This document shows positions 1 to 7,078 of a DNA stretch of 11,011 nucleotides, in pieces. The stretch comes from Sulfurivermis sp041678005 (lineage in GTDB: Bacteria > Pseudomonadota > Gammaproteobacteria > Thiohalomonadales > Thiohalomonadaceae): the NCBI GenBank assembly GCA_041678005.1, contig JBAYOW010000057.1, positions 1 through 11,011 of the forward strand, in the 5' to 3' direction. Numbering within the stretch: position 1 is the first letter of the stretch; every line of letters begins with the position of its first letter. A program made the position numbers and the translations under genes. Below the pieces are notes generated by a model. The model ran no database searches. It had not been told where the DNA came from and saw only the letters and a list, made by a program, of their open reading frames with translations.

Positions 1-149
1 AGCAAAAAGCGGCTGGAAATCGTTAAAAAACGATGTTTTTGGGTAAAAAACTGGATTTTTCTAGCTCGAAGAAGTTTTTTAGGATTTGACGCGATTAAGG
101 GTTAGTTGTTCAGCGTTTCCTTAGCTTTCGAATATCGGAATGAAACAGA
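1..149. other. AT-rich left edge with helically phased A/T tracts
   Basis: Six runs of five or six A or T lie at 4-8, 25-30, 36-40, 45-50, 56-60 and 75-80. Their centres are separated by about 21.5, 10.5, 9.5, 10.5 and 19.5 bases, close to whole turns of B-DNA, which is the classic arrangement for intrinsically curved DNA. A 6-bp inverted repeat (19-24 with 29-34, loop AAAA) followed by GTTTTT could also be a weak plus-strand terminator. Plus frame 1 is open from base 1 to a TAG at 103-105 and encodes a basic, aromatic peptide. It might be the tail of a gene left of the window, but I do not recognise it. Confidence 0.5.
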
Positions 150-1088
150 TTATCGTCTGCCATCGTATTCAAGCCAAAAACTTCCTCCTCCGCCTGGGTA
201 CCTGTCATGCATAAACAAATCCAGAAGATCTGGATTGAAGTGCTTATGATAGGCACTGCCAAATAATATTGAAACGCGCGGATTGTCGATCATCCAGGCC
301 AGTAACAGGTATTGCTCTGTCCAATAAATCTGCTTATCCAACAGCCAGCTTTTTGGTAACCCAAATGGTAAAAAGATATCATGCACATGCACATATATTT
401 TTTTATTAATGTACGGCAGTAAGCGCAGATAAATATGCAGGCAATCACTGCCGGTTTTTACAGTATGGGTTGAATCAATAAAAAGTATGTCCCCATCGTT
501 CAATGTTGAATTGAGCATCTCTACATCAACATCCTGAGCACGAATTTCCTGCAAGGAAATCTCGTTCATGTTTCCAAGATGTGATAAAAATGGGCGTGGA
601 AATGGCTCAATACACGTCAACGCCCCCATGCCATTCTTCTTGAGCGCATTTAGTGCAATAAGAGATGAAAACCCGCTTCCAATTTCAATAATGGTTTTTG
701 GTTTTATGCGCCGAATGTATGCATGGTAAGACATGGCGTCACTATAGGAAAACTGACTGTTCTCCCAAAAGAATTGATTACAGTTTTTTTCATCACCATC
801 TGTTTCAGGGGTAAAATCTTTTGAATAATCTATAAGTGATGAAAGCTCATCACGCAGAAATTTTTTATCAAATATATTTGTATCTAAATATGGGGCTGTG
901 GCGTCTTCATACTCATAGGAGTTCTGTATTTCCGAAATGGAAGGGATGTTCGAATAAAAATCCGCGGGTATTACGTTAATACCAAGCGCCTGAATTTTCT
1001 CTCTTTCAGAGCTTTCAGCCCAAACCAGTTTCCTCATTGAGTCAACCGCATGATTGAATTCGTCTTCTGTTAGTATTGAAGTGCCCAT
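150..1088 (-). CDS. Class I SAM-dependent methyltransferase (Methyltransf_24-like), probably of a polysaccharide locus
   Basis: This 312-residue protein has a Rossmann-type methyltransferase core. The glycine-rich SAM loop is EIGSGFSS (residues 136-142), the acidic residue ending strand 2 is E161, the FIDSTH segment spans 203-208, and VHVHDIFLP spans 233-241. It ends in a Gly-rich PGGGGSFWLE stretch. No signal peptide or membrane segment is visible, so it should be cytosolic. Relatives with FIDSxH and HDIxLP are often found among glycosyltransferase and surface-polysaccharide genes; the substrate cannot be read from the sequence. The ATG start is supported by a GGAG box (rc of 1097-1100) seven bases upstream. 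That box lies in the last codons of a decayed sugar-epimerase gene whose stop is three bases before this start. Base composition is visibly AT-richer than trxB or ftsK, suggesting transfer. The class is sure; the role is inferred. Confidence 0.9.
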   Translation of the reverse strand: MGTSILTEDEFNHAVDSMRKLVWAESSEREKIQALGINVIPADFYSNIPSISEIQNSYEYEDATAPYLDTNIFDKKFLRDELSSLIDYSKDFTPETDGDEKNCNQFFWENSQFSYSDAMSYHAYIRRIKPKTIIEIGSGFSSLIALNALKKNGMGALTCIEPFPRPFLSHLGNMNEISLQEIRAQDVDVEMLNSTLNDGDILFIDSTHTVKTGSDCLHIYLRLLPYINKKIYVHVHDIFLPFGLPKSWLLDKQIYWTEQYLLLAWMIDNPRVSILFGSAYHKHFNPDLLDLFMHDRYPGGGGSFWLEYDGRR

Positions 1089-1091
1089 GTA

Positions 1092-1306
1092 TTAGCTCCA
1101 AAAATATTTTTTGCGTGTATGCAAAACACGTTCACAAGCATGTCCATCACCATATACGAAAACAACACGAGCGATGGTTCGATAGGCCTGGCTCATCGTC
1201 CAGTAGTTGTTGTACTTCTAAAGCTAAACTACCCAGATCAGTGCCCGACCAGCTTTACCGCCCTTACAGATACTTCCTCCAGGCGTTCCGCCCCATGCAT
1301 CGGTGC
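1092..1306 (-). pseudogene. Frameshifted C-terminal remnant of UDP-N-acetylglucosamine 2-epimerase (WecB/MnaA-like)
   Basis: Read across three minus-strand frames, the segment gives AERLEEVSVRAVKLVG, then TDLGSLALEVQQLLDDEP, then AYRTIARVVFVYGDGHACER, and stops at 1092-1094. With one extra base near 1243 and one near 1188 removed, this follows the last ~75 residues of WecB with matching spacing (recalled: TERPEAVxxGxVxLVGTD...NPYGDGxAxxRI), including the C-terminal YGDG motif. Intact enzymes interconvert UDP-GlcNAc and UDP-ManNAc for enterobacterial common antigen, capsule or O-antigen synthesis. Here only the tail survives. The NP before YGDG is FV, and upstream of about 1306 no frame continues the family convincingly, although QAPMHG may echo the EEAPxxG segment. 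A 52-codon open frame (1238-1396) covers its first part. The stop is three bases before the methyltransferase start, so the two were probably once neighbours in one operon. Confidence 0.72.
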
Positions 1307-1331
1307 CTGGAGAAATATCTGCACAGTTGAA

Positions 1332-1400
1332 AAGCATGAGTCTCGTTTAGTACCTGGATGGCACTTCCCAATACAGGTACCTGGTAGGTGACTCATGCTT
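1332..1400. repeat. Nested inverted repeat between trxB and the epimerase remnant
   Basis: An outer perfect 11-bp inverted repeat, AAGCATGAGTC (1332-1342) with GACTCATGCTT (1390-1400), encloses a perfect 7-bp repeat, GTACCTG (1350-1356) with CAGGTAC (1374-1380). The inner right arm is also part of the palindrome CAGGTACCTG (1374-1383). On the minus strand, downstream of trxB, the outer stem is followed by a run of four T, so it could end or stabilise the trxB transcript. The imperfect two-level structure and short T run are unlike a strong intrinsic terminator. It could instead be a recombination scar at the edge of the decayed region. Confidence 0.5.
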
Positions 1401-1494
1401 GTTTAGAGTCTGATTAAAGTGCCGTCAGAATGGTCTCCCGGACAGCGTTATACACCCTGTTGCGGTGTGCGCGCAATGTGACAAACTTAAAAGT

Positions 1495-2451
1495 TCAGCC
1501 TTTTTCTCCAACCAGGAAGGCTTCGGCATCAAGTGCGGCCATACAGCCTGTGCCTGCCGAGGTGATGGCCTGGCGGTAGTTGAAGTCGGCAACGTCGCCA
1601 GCGGCAAATACACCCTCTACATTTGTAGCGGTGGCACTGCCATTGCGACCTGCTTTGGTAACGATATAGTTGTGTTCAAGCTCAAGCTGGTCAGTGAACA
1701 GGTCGGTGTTGGGTTTGTGCCCAATGGCAATGAAGACGCCAGTCAGATCCAGATCTTTCTTCTCGCCTGTTTGGTTGTTTTTGATACGAAGTCCAGTTAC
1801 GCCGGAGTTGTCGCCGAGCACTTCATCAACTTCGTGGTTCCATTCGATAGTGACGTTGCCGGTCTTGCTTTTCTCGATGATCTGATCGGCAAGGATCTTC
1901 TCGCAGCGGAAGCTGTCGCGCCGGTGTACTACAGTGACATGCTTGGCGATATTGGACAGGTATAGCGCTTCTTCCACTGCAGTGCTGCCACCACCAACTA
2001 CCGCTACATTCTGGTTGCGGTAAAAAAAGCCATCGCAGGTAGCGCAGCCGGAGACGCCACGACCTTTGAATTTTTCTTCTGATTCAAGACCAAGATACAT
2101 GGCCGATGCGCCGGTGGCGATGATCAGGGCATCGCAGGTATAGCTGCCTGAGTCGCCAGCAAGTGTAAATGGTCGCTTGGACAGATCGGCCTTGACGATG
2201 GTGTCGAAGATGATTTCGGTATTGAAGCGCTTGGCATGTTCTTCCATTTGTTGCATCAACACAGGACCGGAGAGACCGGCTTCTCCTCCTGGCCAGTTGT
2301 CGATTTCGGTAGTGGTCATCAATTGACCGCCTTGTTGCATGCCGGTGATGATGACAGGCTCTAAATTGGCGCGGGCGGCGTATACAGCGGCGGTATAGCC
2401 GGCTGGGCCGGAACCGAGGATCAGCAGACGGCAGTGTTTGTTTTGGCTCAT
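1495..2451 (-). CDS. trxB: Thioredoxin reductase (NADPH)
   Basis: TrxB is a cytosolic FAD enzyme that uses NADPH to reduce oxidised thioredoxin. The 318-residue protein is close to the E. coli length (about 320) and matches it throughout. It has the FAD-binding GSGPAG near the N-terminus, the redox-active CATC in GCATCDGFFYRNQ, the NADPH-binding GGGSTA, the HRR motif following it, and the C-terminal FAD motif GVFAAGDV followed by RQAITSAGTGCMAA. The open frame extends upstream to 2556, but the start at 2451 (MSQNKHCRLLILGSGP) is preferred because family homology begins there and AAGGAG lies eight bases before the ATG. It is divergent from ftsK, with a shared intergenic region carrying palindromes. 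It ends 188 bases before the epimerase remnant on the same strand. No oddities were seen in the catalytic residues. Confidence 0.98.
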   Translation of the reverse strand: MSQNKHCRLLILGSGPAGYTAAVYAARANLEPVIITGMQQGGQLMTTTEIDNWPGGEAGLSGPVLMQQMEEHAKRFNTEIIFDTIVKADLSKRPFTLAGDSGSYTCDALIIATGASAMYLGLESEEKFKGRGVSGCATCDGFFYRNQNVAVVGGGSTAVEEALYLSNIAKHVTVVHRRDSFRCEKILADQIIEKSKTGNVTIEWNHEVDEVLGDNSGVTGLRIKNNQTGEKKDLDLTGVFIAIGHKPNTDLFTDQLELEHNYIVTKAGRNGSATATNVEGVFAAGDVADFNYRQAITSAGTGCMAALDAEAFLVGEKG

Positions 2452-2516
2452 GCGGTAAACTCCTTGATAACTAATACTGAAACAGGAAACAGAAGGGCTT
2501 GGTTGCCAGATGTATT

Positions 2517-2531
2517 GTGTTAGATTAACAC
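2517..2531. promoter_or_regulatory. Operator-like palindrome GTGTTA-N3-TAACAC upstream of trxB
   Basis: GTGTTA GAT TAACAC is a perfect 6-3-6 inverted repeat lying 66-80 bases upstream of the trxB ATG, in the zone where its promoter is expected. The same GTGTTA half-site occurs in inverted order at 2703-2717. I cannot assign a regulator. Confidence 0.4.
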
Positions 2532-2702
2532 GATTGTGCTGATTTCGCAGGCACACAGCAGTTAACTAAAACGTATAAATTTAACCAAATGCATGGTCGG
2601 GCTAAAGGCTATCGGCGTCGTGCCTCTTGCCAAATATCGTTTATCCTAAGAACCAGGTCTGGCCTACAATGCAGGTTTACTTGTGGTGTTTGAAAATATT
2701 AA

Positions 2703-2717
2703 TAACACAATGTGTTA
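2703..2717. promoter_or_regulatory. Operator-like palindrome TAACACA-A-TGTGTTA upstream of ftsK
   Basis: TAACACA A TGTGTTA is a perfect 7-1-7 palindrome ending 30 bases before the preferred ftsK start. It overlaps the expected promoter or early leader, a position suited to repression. It shares its half-site with the palindrome near trxB. The regulator is unknown. Confidence 0.42.
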
Positions 2718-2747
2718 CATCTATTTTTAGCGTAAAGGTTGGTTTCT

Positions 2748-5066
2748 TTGGCCCAGGCAAATAGTAAAAAACCAGTTCGCGTTCTTCTCGGCCAGCCATT
2801 GCGTCGTGGCTTGCGTGAGGCCGCTCTGTATTTATTTGGTGCGATCGGTTTTTATCTGTTTATCGCGCTCTATAGCTATCATCCTGCCGATCCTGGCTGG
2901 TCCAGTATCGGCCGTAACATTGGTGTGGCGAATTTAGGCGGCAGGGCAGGAGCCTGGTTTGCTGATGTCTTTCTTTATCTGTTTGGTTATATGGCCTATC
3001 TGTTTCCGGTGATGGTGGCCTATAGCGGCTGGCTGTTGTTTCGTTATGAGACAAAAGAGGGCGGTCGGCAACATCTGGCAGAAATTTCCCTGCGTGCTCT
3101 CGGTTTTGTGCTGACATTGATGTCTGGCTCTGGTTTGGCTTATTTGCATTTTAATTACAGCACTGCCGTTTTGCCGCTGAATGCTGGCGGCATACTGGGT
3201 GATCTGGTTGGTCTGGGCATGGTTGGCCTGGTCAGTTTCTTTGGTGCCACTTTGTTCTTGCTGGTGCTGTTCTTTATTGGTGTCACCTTGTTTACTGGCC
3301 TGTCCTGGCTGTGGGTGATGGATGTGGTTGGCGATGGATCCTTGCGTTTTGCTGCCTGGTTACGGCGCTTGCCCCCTTTACTCAATGACTTTTTTGCTGC
3401 ACGCAAGGCCCGCCAGCAGCGTGAGCAAGCGGCCAGGGTAGAAAAGGTCAGGGCAGCCACCCGCATACCGCCACGCATCGAGCCGGTGATCAAGCAGGAG
3501 AAATCCTCTTCGGAACGTAGGGAAAAGGAAAAGCAGGTACCGCTTTTTGCAGCGGCTGTAACCGAGGGAGGACTGCCACCGCTGGCTTTGCTGGATGATG
3601 CAAAGCCTGGCGGTGATCATCTTTCCCCTGAGGCACTTGCGGCCATTTCTCGTCTGGTAGAGCTGAAATTACAGGATTTTGGTATCGAGGTGCAGGTGGT
3701 AGCGGTGCATCCTGGGCCTGTAGTGACTCGTTACGAATTACAGCCTGCAGCTGGTATTAAGGTTAGCCAAATCACAAATTTATCAAAAGATCTGGCACGC
3801 TCCTTGTCGGCCATTTCTGTGCGGGTGGTGGAGGTTATTCCAGGCAAGACAACAATTGGCCTGGAAGTGCCTAATGAAACACGTGAGATTGTGCGCTTGT
3901 CTGAGGTGTTGACCTCACCGGCCTATGAGGATGCAACTTCTGCACTTACGCTGGCGTTAGGTAAGGATATAGCTGGTGCGCCGGTGGTGGCTGATCTGGC
4001 CAGGATGCCGCACCTGCTGGTTGCGGGCACGACTGGTTCGGGCAAATCAGTTGCCATCAATGCGATGATACTGAGTCTTTTGTATAACGCTACCCCACGG
4101 GAAGTGCGCTTGATCATGATAGATCCCAAGATGTTGGAGTTATCTATTTATGATGGCATTCCTCATTTGCTGGCGCCGGTGGTGACGGATATGAAGGATG
4201 CCGCCAATGCATTGCGTTGGTGTGTGGCCGAGATGGAGCAGCGCTTTAAGTTAATGGCCTCGCTGGGGGTGCGCAATCTGGCTGGCTATAATCGCAAGAT
4301 CAAGGAGTCGCAGGCTGCCAAACAGCCAATCAAGGATCCATTATGGCAACCTCTGGTGCCAGATGCGCCGGAACTGGAAGAGCAGCGTCCTGAGCTGGAT
4401 GTACTGCCGCATATCGTCGTCATTGTCGATGAGCTGGCCGATCTTATGATGGTGGTGGGCAAGAAGGTGGAGGAGTTGATTGCCCGTCTGGCACAAAAAG
4501 CGCGCGCCGCTGGTGTTCATTTGATTTTGGCTACACAGCGCCCATCAGTCGATGTCATTACAGGCCTTATTAAAGCCAATATTCCTACACGTGTCGCCTT
4601 TCAGGTGTCATCGCGCATAGATTCCCGCACTATCCTCGATCAGCAAGGTGCCGAAAGTCTGTTGGGTAATGGCGACATGCTTTATTTGCCACCAGGTGTG
4701 GGTGTGCCCAATCGTATCCATGGGGCCTTTGTTTCCGATCAGGAAGTACATCGAGTGGTGGATGATCTCAAGCGGCGGGGTAAGCCAGATTATATTGATG
4801 TCGTGCTCAAGGGCGGCGGCAGTGAAGTTGGTGATGGTTTTGACGGTGATGGTGGTGAGGATGTCGAGTCAGATGAGCTTTACGACAAGGCTGTGCAGAT
4901 TGTTTTGGAAACTCGTCGGGCATCTATATCAGGGATTCAGCGCAATCTCAGGATAGGCTATAACCGCGCGGCAAGGATGGTGGAAATGATGGAAACTGCC
5001 GGGATCGTCAGTCCCTTGCAGTCCAATGGCTCGCGTGAGGTATTGGCACCACCGCCGCCTGATTGA
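2748..5066 (+). CDS. ftsK: DNA translocase FtsK (short-linker type)
   Basis: FtsK is a membrane-anchored hexameric ATPase that pumps chromosomal DNA through the closing septum toward dif and activates XerCD. The protein has about four N-terminal membrane segments (roughly residues 25-43, 70-95, 113-133, 146-185), then a short charged linker (about 205-280) rich in Arg, Lys and Glu. The RecA-like motor has Walker A GTTGSGKS (427-434) and Walker B VVIVDE with D561-E562. The C-terminal winged-helix gamma domain (about 709-772), which recognises KOPS, contains SGIQRNLRIGYNRAARMVE. At about 772 residues it resembles short-linker FtsK/SpoIIIE rather than the 1329-residue E. coli protein. The start is a TTG: AAAGG (2734-2738) sits nine bases before TTG 2748, whereas it directly abuts the alternative TTG 2739. 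No ATG is available here. lolA follows at once. Confidence 0.97.
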   Translation: MAQANSKKPVRVLLGQPLRRGLREAALYLFGAIGFYLFIALYSYHPADPGWSSIGRNIGVANLGGRAGAWFADVFLYLFGYMAYLFPVMVAYSGWLLFRYETKEGGRQHLAEISLRALGFVLTLMSGSGLAYLHFNYSTAVLPLNAGGILGDLVGLGMVGLVSFFGATLFLLVLFFIGVTLFTGLSWLWVMDVVGDGSLRFAAWLRRLPPLLNDFFAARKARQQREQAARVEKVRAATRIPPRIEPVIKQEKSSSERREKEKQVPLFAAAVTEGGLPPLALLDDAKPGGDHLSPEALAAISRLVELKLQDFGIEVQVVAVHPGPVVTRYELQPAAGIKVSQITNLSKDLARSLSAISVRVVEVIPGKTTIGLEVPNETREIVRLSEVLTSPAYEDATSALTLALGKDIAGAPVVADLARMPHLLVAGTTGSGKSVAINAMILSLLYNATPREVRLIMIDPKMLELSIYDGIPHLLAPVVTDMKDAANALRWCVAEMEQRFKLMASLGVRNLAGYNRKIKESQAAKQPIKDPLWQPLVPDAPELEEQRPELDVLPHIVVIVDELADLMMVVGKKVEELIARLAQKARAAGVHLILATQRPSVDVITGLIKANIPTRVAFQVSSRIDSRTILDQQGAESLLGNGDMLYLPPGVGVPNRIHGAFVSDQEVHRVVDDLKRRGKPDYIDVVLKGGGSEVGDGFDGDGGEDVESDELYDKAVQIVLETRRASISGIQRNLRIGYNRAARMVEMMETAGIVSPLQSNGSREVLAPPPPD

Positions 5067-5116
5067 AAGGTGATGTTTTGACTGCTTCGATTTTTCATAT
5101 AAGGCGATTTAAGACT

Positions 5117-5743
5117 ATGCGTTTATTTTGGCGAGTTGCTGGTGTGCTGGCACTGGGTCTGACAAGCCTGACGGCTCAGGCAGCAGATGATGGCAAGGCG
5201 CGGCTGGATGCCTTCTTCAAGGGGCTGGCAACCATGCGTGCCGAGTTTGTGCAGACCCTGGTGGATGCTGAACAAAATGTGAAGGAAGAAAGCGAAGGTG
5301 TGTTGTTGTTATCACGCCCTGGTCGTTTTCGTCTTGATTATTTCAGTCCATACAGCCAGGTTTATGTGGCAGATGGAAAAAAGATCTGGATGTACGACAA
5401 GGACCTCGAGCAGGTAACGGTACGACCACAGGATGAGGCATTGGCCAGTACGCCGGCGATGTTGTTGTCCAGTACCGAGCCGCTGGAAAACAATTTCATC
5501 TTGGAAGAGTTGGGTGAGCATGAGGGCTTTACCTGGCTTGATCTCAAGCCGCGCGAGAAGGATGCCAGCTTTGCCTATGTGCGCCTGGCGCTGGATGGTG
5601 AAACGATCCGTGCGATGGAGATGGTGGACAGCTTCGGCCAGATGACCAGATTATTTTTTCATACCGTGAGCCGCAACCCTAAGCTGGCTGATGATTCTTT
5701 TGATTTTATACCGCCAGCTGGAGTGGACGTGGTGGGTGAATGA
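5117..5743 (+). CDS. lolA: Outer-membrane lipoprotein carrier protein LolA
   Basis: LolA is the periplasmic chaperone that takes lipoproteins from LolCDE in the inner membrane to LolB at the outer membrane. From ATG 5117 the protein is 208 residues. A typical Sec signal peptide (MRLF, hydrophobic core, LTAQA) predicts cleavage after residue 22, leaving ADDGKARLD. The mature part shows the family features: an early MRAEFVQTL segment, SRPGRFRLDY, a DGKKIWMYDKDLEQVTVRP strand pair, and a C-terminal DSFDFIPPAGVDVV. The frame opens earlier, with TTG at 5063 overlapping the ftsK stop and TTG 5078 having a better-placed GAAAGG (5065-5070). Either would give an unusually long n-region, so ATG is preferred on signal-peptide grounds even though its own ribosome site (AAGG 5101-5104, 12 bases away) is poor. 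The stop overlaps the rarA start by four bases. Confidence 0.95.
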   Translation: MRLFWRVAGVLALGLTSLTAQAADDGKARLDAFFKGLATMRAEFVQTLVDAEQNVKEESEGVLLLSRPGRFRLDYFSPYSQVYVADGKKIWMYDKDLEQVTVRPQDEALASTPAMLLSSTEPLENNFILEELGEHEGFTWLDLKPREKDASFAYVRLALDGETIRAMEMVDSFGQMTRLFFHTVSRNPKLADDSFDFIPPAGVDVVGE

Positions 5744-7074
5744 AACAGACCAGTCCATTTCATCCCTTGGCCGATCGCATGCGGCCGCTCAGTCTGGAAG
5801 AATACTGCGGTCAGACACACTTGCTCGGTGCAGGTAAACCATTACGCCTAGCCATAGAGTCAAACAAGGTGCACTCGATGATTTTTTGGGGGCCACCAGG
5901 CACCGGCAAGACAACCTTGGCGCGCATGCTCGCCGGTCATGCCGATGCACATTCCCTCTCGATGTCTGCCGTGTTGTCTGGAGTCAAAGATATTCGTGAG
6001 GCCATAGCCCAGGCACAACAGATACGCGCACAAAACAATCGTGCAACCGTGTTGTTTGTCGATGAGGTACATCGTTTCAATAAGTCGCAACAGGATGCAT
6101 TTCTGCCTTATGTCGAGGATGGCACGGTTACTTTCATTGGTGCGACGACAGAAAACCCTTCTTTTGAATTAAATAATGCATTGCTTTCACGGGCACGCGT
6201 TTATGTATTGAAAAGCCTGTCTGTAGCAGAGATTTTGCTTGCACTAAAACGGGCGCTACAGGATCAGGAACGTGGTCTGGGCGGGCGCTCCTTGGTTATT
6301 GCACCTGAGTTATTGCAGCGTATTGCCGAGGTGGCAGATGGCGATGCACGTCGTGCTCTCAATCTGTTAGAGATAGCCTCTGACCTGGCTGAGAAGGTTG
6401 GTGATGATGAGGTCATTGCCGATGAGACTTTGCATGAAGTACTGGCAGGGGGTGGTCGTCGTTTTGATAAGGGGGGTGAGGCCTTTTACGATCAGATTTC
6501 AGCGCTGCATAAGTCTGTGCGCGGTTCAGCACCGGATGCGGCGCTTTATTGGCTGGTGCGGATGCTGGATGGTGGTTGCGATCCGGTTTATATTGCCCGC
6601 CGCGTGGTGCGCATGGCCAGCGAGGATATCGGCAACGCCGACCCGCGTGCCTTGCAACTGGCTTTAAATGCCTGGGATGTGCAGGAGCGCCTGGGTAGTC
6701 CGGAAGGTGAGTTGGCGATTGCCCAGGCTGTTTTATATCTGGCCTCTGCAGCAAAGAGTAATGCCGTCTATATGGCTTATAATAACGCCATGGCCGAGGT
6801 TAAACAGCATGGTTCGCATGAGGTGCCTGTGCATCTGCGCAATGCACCGACGAAGTTGATGAAGGAGTTGGGTTATGGCAAGGCCTATCGTTATGCCCAT
6901 GATGAGCCGGATGCCTATGCTGCGGGTGAATCTTATTTTCCTGAAGGGTTGCCGGAACGTGTGTATTATCAGCCGGTAGCGCGTGGCTTGGAAATCAAGA
7001 TTGGCGAGAAGCTGGCTTACTTGCGTGAACAGGATCGTTTGGCGCGTCAACAACAAAAAAGAACTTCTGGATAA
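5740..7074 (+). CDS. rarA: Replication-associated recombination protein RarA (MgsA, AAA+ ATPase)
   Basis: RarA is a clamp-loader-related AAA+ ATPase acting at stalled replication forks with SSB and RecA-pathway proteins; it is homologous to yeast Mgs1 and human WRNIP1. The 444-residue length is normal. Visible parts are PLADRMRPLSLEEYCGQ at the N-terminus, Walker A GPPGTGKT (51-58), Walker B LFVDEVHRFN with D108-E109, sensor 1 FIGATTENPS (132-141), and sensor 2 GDARRALN with R204-R205. The C-terminal oligomerisation region includes YHP-type family sequence such as YNNAMAEVKQHGSHEVPVHL and KELGYGKAYRYAHDEP. The ATG lies inside the lolA stop (ATGA), implying translational coupling. The ftsK-lolA-rarA-serS order is widespread in gammaproteobacteria. 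Nothing unusual in the active site. Confidence 0.97.
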   Translation: MKQTSPFHPLADRMRPLSLEEYCGQTHLLGAGKPLRLAIESNKVHSMIFWGPPGTGKTTLARMLAGHADAHSLSMSAVLSGVKDIREAIAQAQQIRAQNNRATVLFVDEVHRFNKSQQDAFLPYVEDGTVTFIGATTENPSFELNNALLSRARVYVLKSLSVAEILLALKRALQDQERGLGGRSLVIAPELLQRIAEVADGDARRALNLLEIASDLAEKVGDDEVIADETLHEVLAGGGRRFDKGGEAFYDQISALHKSVRGSAPDAALYWLVRMLDGGCDPVYIARRVVRMASEDIGNADPRALQLALNAWDVQERLGSPEGELAIAQAVLYLASAAKSNAVYMAYNNAMAEVKQHGSHEVPVHLRNAPTKLMKELGYGKAYRYAHDEPDAYAAGESYFPEGLPERVYYQPVARGLEIKIGEKLAYLREQDRLARQQQKRTSG

Positions 7075-7078
7075 GACT

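Larger units (their letters stand above)
2452..2747. promoter_or_regulatory. Divergent trxB/ftsK intergenic region
   Basis: This 296-base gap must hold the promoters of both trxB (leftward) and ftsK (rightward). It contains two palindromes, annotated separately. Possible promoter parts for ftsK include TACAAT at 2665-2670 and TTGAAA at 2690-2695, but neither has a well-spaced partner, so no promoter is called. No coding frame of interest was seen in it. Confidence 0.6.

Noticed and set aside
1238..1396. 52-codon minus-strand frame as an independent small gene
   Set aside because: Its C-terminal part is WecB-like sequence (AERLEE...VKLVG) that continues in another frame, so it is better read as part of the pseudogene. 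Its ATG lies in the inverted repeat.
1445..1470. ACACC/GGTGT hairpin as the trxB terminator
   Set aside because: The stem is only five base pairs and no T run follows on the minus strand.
1465..1965. 166-codon plus-strand open frame
   Set aside because: It is antisense to trxB, whose motifs are unambiguous.
2641..2670. TACAAT as a firm ftsK -10 box
   Set aside because: No acceptable -35 element lies 16-18 bases upstream, and it would leave a leader of about 75 bases; kept only as a mention.
3155..3493. 112-codon minus-strand frame within ftsK
   Set aside because: It is a shadow of the ftsK membrane and linker region and has no family features.
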